Shown here: positions 8,745 to 18,241 of the stretch, piece by piece | How positions within the stretch are numbered: the stretch's first letter is position 1 | How the letters are laid out: every line of letters begins with the position of its first letter | NCBI GenBank assembly: GCA_913776255.1 | Contig: CAJYLV010000062.1 | Location: 1-58,745, forward strand | Direction: 5' to 3' | Length of the DNA stretch: 58,745 nucleotides | DNA from: an uncultured Sphingomonas sp. | GTDB lineage: Bacteria > Pseudomonadota > Alphaproteobacteria > Sphingomonadales > Sphingomonadaceae | Notes under the pieces: generated by a model | The model's input: the letters and a program-made list of their open reading frames with translations, nothing else | Databases searched by the model: none | What the model was told of the DNA's origin: nothing | Translations under genes and position numbers: made by a program

Positions 8745-11700
8745 TCAGAAGTTGAACCCCGCCGACAGCTTCACCGTGCGCGGCGGGTTGCCGCCGATGC
8801 TGTAGGTCGAGTTCTCGCGATAGACGCTCGGCGAGCTGGCGGTGCGCGTCGTGTCGGCCGGGTCGTTGTTGTAGTCGACGTAGTTGCGGTCGTTCATCGC
8901 ATTGATGATGTCGACGCGAATGCGGATCCGCGTCTCGTCGCTGATGAACTTGAGCGGCACATACTTCGTGAACGCCAGATCGAGCTGACGCCGGCCCCAG
9001 CGATCGCCGAGCCCGAACACTTCCGAGCCGACCAAGGTCCGCTCATACGGCACCGAGGTGTTGAGCAACGCGCGCTGGAAGGTCGGGCTCTCAATCTGGA
9101 ACTTCGCCGACAGCGTCACGCCCAGCGGCGTGTCCGCACTGCCCGCCACCACGAAGCGGTGCCGCGGCACCACCCCCGAGCGCAGCATCGGGTAATCCGA
9201 GGCCTTGGGGAAATCGAGCAGGAAGTAGGACGACTGGTCGTTGTTCGGCCGGTTATCGACCGCCGCGGTGAAGGTATAGGTGGCGTCGATGCTCCACGGC
9301 GAGGCCGCCGAATAGGCCTTGGTCAGCTTGGCATAGGCCGAATCCGCCTTGGTCTCAAGCCCGTTGTCGCCAAGGATGATCGCGCCGTAGCCGGCGGGTG
9401 CGAAGCTGGTGTTCGGGCTCTGCGGCGTGCCGTCGGTCGGCGACGGCGCGAAGAACGACCCGTCGGCGCGGCGCGTGCCGAGCAGATAGACGAACCCGTC
9501 CTTGCTGACGATCCGCGTATAGCCGACCTCCAGCTCGACCGGATTGAACCGCCCGCGCACGCCGAGGCTGAACTGGTCCGAATACGGCACCTTCAGGTCG
9601 TTGTTGATGAAGCGGAACTCGCGCCCGCCCGGGCTGCCGCCCGCGATCAGCTGCTGGCGGCCGGCATCGGTCAGATAGACCGGATCCCACGGGATGCAGT
9701 TCGGCCCCGGGGTGCACGGGTTCACCGTATCGGCGTTCTGGAACAGGAACTCGCGGCGCTGGAACCGGCCGTTCGACAGCTCCTGCTGGAGGAAGTCGAA
9801 TTGGTTGCGGTCGTAGGAACGGCCATAGCCGCCGAACACCGCGAACCGGCCCTGCTCGTCGAGGCGGTAGGTGAAGCCGACGCGCGGCTGCCACGCGCCC
9901 TTGAACGCCTTCCGCTGGCTGCCGTTGGTGATGTAGTCGTTGATGTTATAGTCGGCGTTGACGAGGTTGGGGTAATTGGCCGGCGAGACCGCGGTCACGT
10001 TCTCGGCGGGCGTCACGTAGTTGAGGAACGCCGGGGTCCGTTCGTAATCCCAGCGCAGCCCGAGGTTGAGCGTCAGCCGGTCGGTGACGTCCCAATCGTC
10101 CTGCGCGTACAGGCCGAGCTGGAAGTTCTTCGAGCGGATGCGCGGATCGCCGAGCGCGCCGATCGCGCCGAACTGCAGGCTGTAGGGCGTCTGGTCGTTG
10201 AACCCGCTCGCGGTCGGCAGCGTGGTGTCGTACAGGTACAAGGGGTTGATGAGGTTCTGCTCGAGCGAGTTGAGCGTCACCCACTTCGCCTTCGCGCCGA
10301 CCTTGAACGTGTGGTTCTCGACCCCGGTCCAGGTGAAATCGTCCTGGACGGTCCAGCCCCTCTGCCCCTTGTCCTGGAAGCCGAGCCCGGCGCCGGTGCG
10401 GAACAGGTCGAAGGTCGACACGCTGGTGCCGTTGCGCGTCGTGGTGCGGAATTGCTGGCCGATGCCGTTCTCGGCCGGCTGCGGCGACCAGGCGACATCC
10501 TCATAGGAGACGCGGATGTCGTTGATCCACTTCTCCTCGGTGTGCTGCCAGCGCAGCATCCCGCGCTTCTCGTCGACCTTGCTCAGCGTGCGCGTCGAGA
10601 AAGCGGCATTGCCGTTGCCGATCTGCACGCCGGTCTCGTTGCGGTATTTGCCGGTCAGCTCCAACAGGTCCTTGTCGGTCGGCTCAAGGTCGATCTTGCC
10701 GAAATACAGGTCCTGGCTGAACGTCGAGTTCGCCGAGCCGAAGATGTCCTGATATTGCGCGGGCAGGCTCGACACCGCCACGCCGTTGGTGGGCAGGATG
10801 TCAATCGGCACCTGCCGGCGCTTGCCTTCGTAGCTGACGAAGAAATGCGCGACGTCCTTGACGATCGGGCCGCCCAGCGCGGCGCCGAACTGCTTGTCCT
10901 CCGAGGCGATCTTGGCGATCTTGTTCGGGAAGATCTCGGTCGGGCGACGCTCGCGCAGGTTCTGGTTGGTGAAGTCGAAGAAGCCCTCACCGTGGAATTC
11001 GTTGGTGCCCGACTTGGTGCCGGCGATGATCGCGACCGAGCTGACCTGATCCAGCTCCGCCTTGTAGTTCGACGACAGCACCTGATACTCGCCGATCGCG
11101 AGCTGCGGGAACGGGTTGCCGGGCGAGCTGTCCTGCCCGGTCAGGCCGCCGCGCAGCACGTAATCCTTCTGGCTGACGCCGTCGATGAACACGTTGACCG
11201 AGTTCGACCCCTGCGCACCGCCCTGGATGCGCGAGCTGCCGTCGGAGCTTTCGAGGAAGCGCACGCCCGGCGCCAGATCGGCGAAGGCGAGGAAGTTGCG
11301 GCTGTTCTGCGGCAGCTGCTCGATCAGCCGCGGGGTGATGTTGACGCCGACCTGTCCGCCGGACAGCGAGCGGATGCGGCTGCCGGTGACGATGATGTCG
11401 CCCTCCTGCGCCTCGGCAGGCGGCGGCGCGGTTTCGCCGGCGGTGTTGTCGGCGGGTGCCGGCTGCGCCGGGGCGGGCGCGGTGGTCAGGTCGAGGTCGA
11501 GCCCGGCGTTCTGACCGACGCGTAGCGTGAACTGGTCGGAATTGCGCGTGCCCTTCTGGAGCCGGATCTCGAGCCGGTAGGCGCCCGCACGCAGCGACGG
11601 GAAATTGTAGCTGCCGTCCGCACCCGGCACGACGGTGCGGCGGAAGCCGGTGTCGACCTCGACCAGCGTCACGTCCTGCACCGGATTGTCGGGCGCGGTG

Positions 11701-11828
11701 CGGATCACCCCGCGCAGCGCCGCCTGGCCGGCCTGCGCCGCGGCGGGCGCGCTCCACGTCACGGCGGTGCCCAGCCCCGCCAGCATCGTCGCGCCGGCGA
11801 GCGCCAGCCGGAAAGCGTTGCTCTTCAT
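8745..11828 (-). CDS. Oar-like TonB-dependent outer-membrane receptor of the glucan locus
   Basis: The 1027-aa protein has a signal peptide to about residue 32. A carboxypeptidase-regulatory-like beta domain spans about 35-112 (ALRGVIRTAPDNPVQDVTLV). A plug starts near residue 150 (GDIIVTGSRIRSLSGG), then a long beta-barrel ends in an aromatic C-terminus (KLSAGFNF). Such receptors take up large ligands with TonB energy. Its start overlaps the LacI stop by 4 bp (ATGA), so both are probably translated from one message, and the GH144-like gene follows. The likely cargo is oligoglucan; the regulator and enzymes support this but nothing in the receptor itself shows it. Confidence 0.92.
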   Translation of the reverse strand: MKSNAFRLALAGATMLAGLGTAVTWSAPAAAQAGQAALRGVIRTAPDNPVQDVTLVEVDTGFRRTVVPGADGSYNFPSLRAGAYRLEIRLQKGTRNSDQFTLRVGQNAGLDLDLTTAPAPAQPAPADNTAGETAPPPAEAQEGDIIVTGSRIRSLSGGQVGVNITPRLIEQLPQNSRNFLAFADLAPGVRFLESSDGSSRIQGGAQGSNSVNVFIDGVSQKDYVLRGGLTGQDSSPGNPFPQLAIGEYQVLSSNYKAELDQVSSVAIIAGTKSGTNEFHGEGFFDFTNQNLRERRPTEIFPNKIAKIASEDKQFGAALGGPIVKDVAHFFVSYEGKRRQVPIDILPTNGVAVSSLPAQYQDIFGSANSTFSQDLYFGKIDLEPTDKDLLELTGKYRNETGVQIGNGNAAFSTRTLSKVDEKRGMLRWQHTEEKWINDIRVSYEDVAWSPQPAENGIGQQFRTTTRNGTSVSTFDLFRTGAGLGFQDKGQRGWTVQDDFTWTGVENHTFKVGAKAKWVTLNSLEQNLINPLYLYDTTLPTASGFNDQTPYSLQFGAIGALGDPRIRSKNFQLGLYAQDDWDVTDRLTLNLGLRWDYERTPAFLNYVTPAENVTAVSPANYPNLVNADYNINDYITNGSQRKAFKGAWQPRVGFTYRLDEQGRFAVFGGYGRSYDRNQFDFLQQELSNGRFQRREFLFQNADTVNPCTPGPNCIPWDPVYLTDAGRQQLIAGGSPGGREFRFINNDLKVPYSDQFSLGVRGRFNPVELEVGYTRIVSKDGFVYLLGTRRADGSFFAPSPTDGTPQSPNTSFAPAGYGAIILGDNGLETKADSAYAKLTKAYSAASPWSIDATYTFTAAVDNRPNNDQSSYFLLDFPKASDYPMLRSGVVPRHRFVVAGSADTPLGVTLSAKFQIESPTFQRALLNTSVPYERTLVGSEVFGLGDRWGRRQLDLAFTKYVPLKFISDETRIRIRVDIINAMNDRNYVDYNNDPADTTRTASSPSVYRENSTYSIGGNPPRTVKLSAGFNF

Positions 11829-12901
11829 ATCCCTAGTCCCTGCCTGCTTGTTTCTATCGTTGTTTCGCGCACCATCAGATGCGGAACGATCGCCTCGTCT
11901 GCCCCGCTGGATGCGCCTTCCGGAAACCCGTCACGCGCCGCGGCGATCCGTGCCGCGAGCTGTGCGACCGCGCGTGCGCCCATCGCGGCGATGTCGATCG
12001 CGACGCTGGTCAGCGCCGGCGACACCAGCCGCGCGAGCGGAATGTCGTCGAACCCGGCGACCGCCACCTGTTCCGGCACCGCGACGCCGTGACGCTTGAG
12101 CGCCATCAACGCGCCGATCGCCATCATGTCGTTGCCGGCGAAGATCGCATCGGCCTCGATCGTGCCGGCCGCGACGCACGCGCCGACCACCGCGCCGCTG
12201 CCCTCGCGAAAATCGCCCTCGACGACGCACAAGGTCACGCCCGCCGCCTCCGCCGCCGCTTCCGCGCCCGCGCGGCGTTCCTGCGCGTCGAGATTGCCCG
12301 CCGGGCCGGAGAGATGGACGATCCGCTTCGCCCCGCCCGCCGCGAGATGCGCGACCGCCGCGGCCGCCCCGGCGCGATTGTCGATGCGGAGGCTCGCGCT
12401 GCCGTCCTGCGGCGCGCAGGCGAGGAACAGCGTCGCCACCCCGCGCGGCATGTGCTGCGCGACGATTGCCGGATCGAGCTGCGGCGCCATCACCACCAGC
12501 CCGTCGACCTGCCCGCGCAGCGCCGCCAGCGTGTCGAGCCCGCGCCCGTCGTGGAGCACCGTCAGCAACAGCCCCAGCCCGCGCGTGCTCGCCTCGCGGT
12601 CCATCCCGCGCAGCAATTCGGAGAAGAACTCGCCGTGCAGATCGGGGAGCACGACGCCGATCGCGCCGGTGCGCGCCATGCTCAGGCTGCGCGCGCCGGC
12701 GTGCGGGACGTAGCCGAGCTGCGCCGCCGCTTCCTCGACGCGCGTCCGCATCGCCGCGCGGACATGATCGCGCCCGTTGAACACCCGCGACACCGACGCG
12801 ACCGACACCCCCGCGACGCGCGCGACGTCGTGGATCGTCGCATGCGCGCCACGCGCCGCCGGGGCGGCGACGGGAGCAGGGTCGGGTCGGGCAGGCGACA
12901 T
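11825..12901 (-). CDS. LacI-family transcriptional regulator
   Basis: The 358-aa protein has the LacI helix-turn-helix (TIHDVARVAGVSVASVSRVF, about residues 22-41) after a Pro/Ala-rich leader. A periplasmic-binding-protein-like sensor follows, with TGAIGVVLPDLHGEFFSELL, AIFAGNDMMAIGALMALKR and VAVAGFDDIPLARLVSPALT. It is the first gene of the operon with the receptor and GH144-like enzyme. A palindromic site typical for the family lies 31 bp upstream of its start, so it probably represses its own operon and perhaps the divergent GH3 gene. The effector is probably a sugar from glucan breakdown. Confidence 0.93.
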   Translation of the reverse strand: MSPARPDPAPVAAPAARGAHATIHDVARVAGVSVASVSRVFNGRDHVRAAMRTRVEEAAAQLGYVPHAGARSLSMARTGAIGVVLPDLHGEFFSELLRGMDREASTRGLGLLLTVLHDGRGLDTLAALRGQVDGLVVMAPQLDPAIVAQHMPRGVATLFLACAPQDGSASLRIDNRAGAAAAVAHLAAGGAKRIVHLSGPAGNLDAQERRAGAEAAAEAAGVTLCVVEGDFREGSGAVVGACVAAGTIEADAIFAGNDMMAIGALMALKRHGVAVPEQVAVAGFDDIPLARLVSPALTSVAIDIAAMGARAVAQLAARIAAARDGFPEGASSGADEAIVPHLMVRETTIETSRQGLGI

Positions 12902-12931
12902 GGCCGGCGAAGCATCCTCTCGGTACGGGCT

Positions 12932-12959
12932 TGTAACCGCTTACAGAAACCGCTTACAT
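12932..12959. promoter_or_regulatory. LacI-type operator with extra half-site
   Basis: TGTAACCGCTTACA at 12932-12945 has 5-bp inverted arms around a CCGC centre, close to the usual LacI-family palindrome. A further half-site, ACCGCTTACA, follows at 12949-12958 in direct orientation. The site lies between the LacI start (12901) and the divergent GH3 gene (13147). Confidence 0.7.
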
Positions 12960-13026
12960 GACGTCAGGATGATAATCAATCGCTCGTCATTGCGAGCGGA
13001 CGTTGATTGACGCGACGGCCCCCACT

Positions 13027-13116
13027 CGTCGCCCCGGCCTTGAGCCGGGGCCCCGCTTCTTCTCCCTCCGGCGCGAGAGAAGAAAGCGGGACCCCGGATC
13101 AAGTCCGGGGTGACGG
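13027..13116. repeat. Intergenic inverted repeat, GTC-CCCGG family
   Basis: A ~90-bp element has two nested GC-rich palindromes: one arm group GCCCCGGCCTTGAGCCGGGG, then CCCGCTTCTT, a loop, AAGAAAGCGGG, and CCCCGGATCAAGTCCGGGG. Related copies are at 18242-18329, 32084-32165 and 36788-36869. It resembles REP/BIME-like units of sphingomonads. It lies upstream of the GH3 gene, inside its leader. Confidence 0.75.
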
Positions 13117-13146
13117 CGTAGAGGACGAAGCGGGAAAGGGAGCAGG

Positions 13147-15405
13147 ATGGACGGACACGACCGGCGGATCACACGGCGCGCATGGCTGGCCGGCGCGGGC
13201 GCGGCGCTGGCATGGTCGGCGAGCCCGGCGCGCGCGCTGCTCGCGACCGTCGCGGCCCGCCCCCTCCCCGCACCGGTCGAGGCGCTGATCGCGCGGATGA
13301 CGCTCGTCGAAAAGGCCGGGCAGCTCAACCTGCTCGCCGCCGCCTGGGCGGGTGGCGCGGCGATCTCGCTCAATCCGGCCGGCGCGGCCTCCAGCTTCGA
13401 CGCGCAATTGAAGATGGTCCGCCGCGGCGAACTGACCGGCGTGTTCAACGGCAATGGCGCGGAGATGGCGCGGCGGATGCAGACCGAGGCGGTGCGCCGC
13501 TCGCGCCTCAAGATCCCGTTGCTGTTCGCCGCCGACGTTATCCACGGGTTGCGCACCGTCTTCCCGGTCCCGCTCGCCGAGGCGGCGAGCTTCGACCCCG
13601 AGCTGACGCGCCGCACCGCGCGCGCCGCGGCGGTTGAGGCGTCCGCCTCCGGAATCGACTGGACCTTCGCGCCGATGGTCGACATTGCGCGCGACGCGCG
13701 CTGGGGGCGCGGCGTGGAGGGCGCGGGCGAGGACGTGCTGCTCGGGCGGCTGATCGCGGCGGCGCGCGTCGAGGGGTTCCAGGGCAGCGGCATCGCGTCG
13801 CCCGATGCAGTCGCGGCCTGCGCCAAGCATTTCGTCGCCTATGGCGCGGGTGAGGCCGGGCTCGACTACAACAGTGTCGACATGTCGGAACGTACACTCC
13901 GCGACATCTATTTCCCGCCCTTCCAGGCGGCGTTCGCGGCCGGCGCGCCGACTGTGATGGCGTCGTTCAACGATCTGTCCGGCGTTCCGGCGACCGCCAA
14001 TCCGTGGCTGCTCGACACGATCCTGCGCAAGGAATGGGAGTTCGGCGGGCTGGTCGTCTCCGATTACACCGGTGACGAGGAGCTGATCGCGCACGGCCTC
14101 GCCGAGGACGGCCGCGACGCTGCGCGGCTCGCCTTCCTCGCCGGGGTCGACATGTCGATGCAGAGCGGCTTGTACCTAAAATACCTCCCCGATCTGGTCG
14201 AGAAGGGCGAGGTGCCGCTGGAACGGCTCGACGAGGCGGTGCGCCGCGTGCTCGCGCTCAAGGTCGCGCTCGGGCTGTTCGACGACCCGTTCCGCCGCAT
14301 CGACCCGGCGCGCGAGAAGGCACGGCTGCGCACGCCCGCGACGCTGGCGCTGGCGCGCGAGGCGGGCGCGCGCAGCATCGTCATGCTGCGCAACGAGGGC
14401 GGGCTGCTCCCCCTGCCCCGTTCGGGCAAGAAGATCGCGCTGATCGGTCCGTTCGCGGGCGGCGGCCACGACCTGATCGGTCCGTGGAACGTCTATGGCA
14501 CCGATCGCGAGGCGGTCGACCTCGAGACCGCGGTGCGCGCGATCGCGCCGGACGCGACCGTCGACGACGGCAGCGACGTGGCGCGCGCGGTCGCCGCGGC
14601 GCGCGCGGCCGACGTGGTGGTGCTCGCGATCGGCGAGACGCAGAACATGTCGGGCGAGGCGCAGTCGCGCACCGCGATCGTCGTGCCGCCCGAACAACAG
14701 GCGCTTGCCGAGGCGATCGCCGCGACGGGCAAGCCGTACGTCGTGCTGCTGCGCACCGGCCGCGCGCTGGCGCTGTCGGGTGCGGTGGCCAAAGCGCCCG
14801 CGCTGCTGGTGACGTGGTTCCTCGGCTCGCAGGACGGCCCGGCGATCGCCGACATCCTGTTCGGCGCGGTGTCGCCCTCGGCACGGCTGCCGGTGTCCTT
14901 CCCGCGCGCTAGCGGGCAGGTGCCTTATTATTATGCGCACCGCAGCACCGGCCGCCCCAACCCGCCCGGCGCGCTCCAGCCCTACAAGACGCACTTCCGC
15001 GAGGTGCCGAACAGCGCCTTGTTCCCGTTCGGCCACGGCCTCACCTATGGCGAGATCGGTTATGCGGACCTGCGGCTGAGCGCCCGGACGCTGACCGATG
15101 CCGCCCCGCTGACGGTCCGCGCGACGATCGCCAACACCGGCCGCGTCGCGGCGACCGAGGTCGTGCAGCTCTACGTCCACGACGTGGTGGCGAGCGTGAC
15201 GCAGCCGGTGCGCGTGATGAAGGCGTTCACGCGCGTCACGCTTGCGCCGGGCGAGCGCCGGACGGTCGAGTTCACGCTCACCCGCGCCGACCTGAGCTTC
15301 ACGGGGCGCGACCTCAAGCCGACCACCGAACCCGGCGCCTTCCGCCTGTGGCTTGCGCCGTCCGCCGAGGCCGAGGGGCTGGCGGGGATGTTTACGCTGG
15401 CGTGA
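13147..15405 (+). CDS. GH3 beta-glucosidase, exported (BglX-like)
   Basis: The 752-aa product has a twin-arginine signal (RRAWLAGAGAALAWS). The GH3 N-terminal barrel spans about residues 40-370, the GH3 C-domain about 400-620, and a fibronectin-III-like domain lies near the C-terminus (about 665-740). The family nucleophile is Asp306 in GGLVVSDYTG; KHFVAYGAGEAGLDYN is the usual substrate-binding loop. AGGGAGCAGG precedes the start. It releases glucose from the non-reducing end of beta-gluco-oligosaccharides. Divergent from the LacI/receptor/GH144 operon and sharing its operator region, it probably finishes the degradation started by the GH144-like enzyme, perhaps on sophoro-oligosaccharides. 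Confidence 0.94.
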   Translation: MDGHDRRITRRAWLAGAGAALAWSASPARALLATVAARPLPAPVEALIARMTLVEKAGQLNLLAAAWAGGAAISLNPAGAASSFDAQLKMVRRGELTGVFNGNGAEMARRMQTEAVRRSRLKIPLLFAADVIHGLRTVFPVPLAEAASFDPELTRRTARAAAVEASASGIDWTFAPMVDIARDARWGRGVEGAGEDVLLGRLIAAARVEGFQGSGIASPDAVAACAKHFVAYGAGEAGLDYNSVDMSERTLRDIYFPPFQAAFAAGAPTVMASFNDLSGVPATANPWLLDTILRKEWEFGGLVVSDYTGDEELIAHGLAEDGRDAARLAFLAGVDMSMQSGLYLKYLPDLVEKGEVPLERLDEAVRRVLALKVALGLFDDPFRRIDPAREKARLRTPATLALAREAGARSIVMLRNEGGLLPLPRSGKKIALIGPFAGGGHDLIGPWNVYGTDREAVDLETAVRAIAPDATVDDGSDVARAVAAARAADVVVLAIGETQNMSGEAQSRTAIVVPPEQQALAEAIAATGKPYVVLLRTGRALALSGAVAKAPALLVTWFLGSQDGPAIADILFGAVSPSARLPVSFPRASGQVPYYYAHRSTGRPNPPGALQPYKTHFREVPNSALFPFGHGLTYGEIGYADLRLSARTLTDAAPLTVRATIANTGRVAATEVVQLYVHDVVASVTQPVRVMKAFTRVTLAPGERRTVEFTLTRADLSFTGRDLKPTTEPGAFRLWLAPSAEAEGLAGMFTLA

Positions 15406-15469
15406 GCGGCTGCCCCAGCCGTCGCAACGCAGCACTGAAGCGCGACGACATCCGGTGAAACCGTTCATC

Positions 15470-15546
15470 CGTCATTGCGAGCGCAGCGAAGCAATCCAGA
15501 GCCGGACTAGGACGCCCTGGATTGCTTCGCTGCGCTCGCAATGACG
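15470..15546. terminator. Long perfect hairpin between convergent genes (GTCATTGCGAGC family)
   Basis: Arms of 29 bp, 15470-15498 and 15518-15546, are perfectly complementary (CGTCATTGCGAGCGCAGCGA...). They lie between the convergent GH3 and receptor genes and probably act as a bidirectional terminator. The same repeat family occurs at 35806-35873 and 36277-36352. Confidence 0.8.
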
Positions 15547-15569
15547 AGCTAACGATATGTCATCCCACG

Positions 15570-17665
15570 CTAGATCCGCACGCTCGCGTTGAGCAGCACG
15601 GTCCGCGGCGGCTGGACGAAGACATAGCCCGAGGTCAGAAACCCCCAGCTCGTGCGGTCGGTGAGATTGTCGACCTCGGCGCGCAACGTCACCGGCGTGC
15701 CGCCGGCATTGATCACATAGCTCACGCGTGCATTGACCAGCGTCACCGCCGGCACGCGGAACGTATTGACGTCATTGCCCCACAGGCTGGTGCCATGCTG
15801 CGCTTCCAGCGTCGCCCTGAGCGCGGGCAGCGCGACGGGTTGCTCGGTCAGCTGGACAGTGTCCTTGAGGCCGGGCACGCCCTCGACCGCCTTGCCCTGC
15901 AACAGCGGGTCGGTCTTGCGATAGACGGCGCGCTCGATCGCGACACTGTCCTTGATGCTCAGCCCGAGCGGCAAGGCGATGCGGCCCTCGGCCTCGATCC
16001 CCTCGTACCGCTGCTCGCCGTCGGAGACATAGACGTTGGCGGCATTGGGATATTGCGCGCCGCGCGCGATCCGGTAGGCGGCGGCCGACAGCGACCAGCG
16101 CGCGCGTTCGAGCTTGACGCCGGCCTCGAGCTGTTCCGACCGCACCGGCGGCAGCGTCTCGTGCGCATTGGCATAGGTGTCGGGCACCGTGGTCCCGCTC
16201 TCCAGCGCCTGCACATAGCTGACGTACAGCGTCGCGGCCGGCCACGGATATAGAGCAGCGCCGCGACCGAGGTGACCGGCGTCTTGGTGTAATTCCTGCG
16301 CGTACCGGTCTTGCCCAGCTGATCCTCGCTGAAGCGCGTGATCCGTGCGCCGGCGATCAGCGACACCTTGCCCAGCGTCAGCGTGTCGCTGGCGAAGGCG
16401 CCGCGCTGCGTCGACTGGTAATTATGGTAGACGCCGCCGGTGAACGCGGTCGGATAGGCGATCGGCACCACCGGGGCGTAGAGGTTCTCGTTGCCGACCA
16501 ATGTGCTGACGCGCTGAAGCGGCAGATATTTGTTGAGCCCCTGCCAGTTACCGCCGAACGTCAGCTGATGCTGCACCGCGCCGGTCGCGAACCGCCCCTC
16601 GACGTCGAGCTGGACCTGATTGTAGCGCGACCACGAACGCGGGTTGGTCGACAGCAGCGGCCGGTAATCGCCGGCCGGACTGGTCAGCGACATCCACTCC
16701 GATTTGTAGCTCCGCCAGTCGAGGCTGTTGCTGTAATCGGCGCGCACCGTCCAGTTCGGCGACGCCGACCAGCGCAGCCCGGTCGCGCCGTAGAAGACGT
16801 GGCTGTTGAAGAACAGGTCGGGATAGGCGGCCAGATTGGTGCGCCCGCTCACCGGCCGCGGCAGATGGCTCGCGCCATAGGCGTCCGGGTCGGTGATGTA
16901 GAAATCCTGCGTGCCGCCGCGGATCCGCCGGTCCTGATAGATCACGTCGCCGGTCCACAGCAGGGTGTGGGTCAAATGCGCGTCGAGCCCCAGTGACGCC
17001 GAATAGCGCAGCACGTGCGACCCGCTGTACGTCTCGCCCTGCTCGTGCGTCGCATTGAGGCGATAGCCGACCCCCGCGCCGATCGGCCCGCCGACGTCGA
17101 CATGCTGCGACACGATCGTGTCCGACGAGAAGCCGACGTCCGCGCTGGCGAAGGCGTCGGGCGTCGAACGCTTGGTGCGATAGTCGATCAGCCCGCCGGG
17201 GGCGTTGAACCCGTACAGAAAGCCCGACGCGCCCTTGAGCAGCTGCACCGTCTCGAACGATTCCAGCGGCAGTTCGACGGTCGTCATGTAGAAGGGGTCG
17301 CCGTTGATCCGGTAGGAATTGTAATCGTCGAGCGGGATGCCGCGCACCGTCTGCGAATAGCTGTTGAAGCTATAGGTATCGCCGTTGGCGACGACCGACG
17401 CGTCCTGGCTGAAGACGCGCGCCAGCGATTTCACCTGCCGGTCGGCGATCTCCTCCGCGCCGACCGCGGTGACCGAGAACGGCGTGTCGATGATCGCGCG
17501 CGTGCCGAGCGCGCCGCCCGCCGCCCGCTCGTGCTCGGCATGGCCTTTGACGACGATGTCGGTCGGCGGCTTGTCGGTGGCGCTCCCGCTGTCGGTCGCG
17601 ACCTGCGCGACGGCGGGCTGGGCGAGAACGAGGCCCGGCAGGGCCAGCCAGCGAACAAGGGTCAT
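15570..17665 (-). pseudogene. TonB-dependent siderophore-type receptor, frameshifted
   Basis: The 5' part (from 17665) encodes a signal peptide and plug (DTPFSVTAVGAEEIADRQV, YSFNSYSQTVRGIPLDDYN, LLKGASGFLYGFNAPGG), typical of ferric-siderophore receptors. The barrel continues to about 16245. Reading then requires a shift to the frame that gives LYVSYVQALESGTTVPDTYA and ends in the C-terminal aromatic strand RTVLLNASVRI. The total length is one base short of an open 698-codon gene. The break is at about 16240-16250, near CGGATATAGAG. This is either a recent inactivating deletion or a base-calling error. The start has GGAGGAG upstream. Two palindromes lie upstream (17691-17705 and 17730-17745). 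Confidence 0.88.
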
Positions 17666-17690
17666 GACGCTCCTCCGATATCCGATCGTT

Positions 17691-17745
17691 TCGATAGGGT
17701 ATCGATTCTCGCCGCTCGACGAACGGTAGCTTTAGCCCGCTAAAG
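17691..17745. promoter_or_regulatory. Two palindromes in the siderophore-receptor promoter
   Basis: TCGATA-3 nt-TATCGA occupies 17691-17705, 26 bp upstream of the receptor start. CTTTAGC-2 nt-GCTAAAG occupies 17730-17745. Both are perfect inverted repeats in the region where the receptor promoter must lie, so they are candidate operators. Neither matches a Fur box well by eye. Confidence 0.5.
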
Positions 17746-17872
17746 GCACGCGGAAGCGTCGCTGCGCCGGGCGATGCGGCGCGCGCGCGATGTGTTCGGC
17801 CGCCCGCATGATTAATCCTTCGTCGACAATCGCATGGTACGTGGCGCGCACTGACGACAAGGCTGCCGCCCG

Positions 17873-18235
17873 ATGTACACGATCCATTACGACGCCGCGG
17901 CGCGCACGCTGCATATCGTGACCGAGGGGTTCTGGACCGCGAGCGTCACCGCCGCCTTCATCACCGAATTGCTCGCACGCGGCACCGCGATCCGGCTGCG
18001 GCACGGGCCGTTCGTGGTGCTCGCCGACCTGCGCGCCGCCGCGATCCAGCCGACGCAGGTCGTCGACGCGCTCGCCGCGATGATGCCGCGCGCGCTCAAG
18101 GTCACCTCGCTCCCGATCGCGGCGGTGGTCGCGAACAATCTCGCGAAGCTGCAGACCGAACGCTATCTGGTCGGCGCCAATTGCCGCACCTTCCTCGACC
18201 CCGTCGAGGCGCAGCGCTGGCTGGCGGCGGCGTAA
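17873..18235 (+). CDS. SpoIIAA/STAS-like protein, second copy
   Basis: The 120-aa protein has the same layout as the one at 6768-7136: YDAAARTLHIVTEGFWTASV, then FVVLADLRAAAIQP, LPIAAVVANNLAKLQTERYL and DPVEAQRWLAAA. The two share the strand-helix order and position of the central Asp but are diverged paralogues. It is divergent from the siderophore-type receptor and is followed by an intergenic repeat. Role unknown; a STAS-like small regulator is plausible. Confidence 0.65.
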   Translation: MYTIHYDAAARTLHIVTEGFWTASVTAAFITELLARGTAIRLRHGPFVVLADLRAAAIQPTQVVDALAAMMPRALKVTSLPIAAVVANNLAKLQTERYLVGANCRTFLDPVEAQRWLAAA

Positions 18236-18241
18236 GCCTCC

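Noticed and set aside
7233..11525. A 1430-codon open frame on the plus strand
   Set aside because: It is the shadow of the GH144-like and receptor genes in GC-rich DNA. Its translation is Arg/Val/Glu-rich without domains and has no ribosome site.
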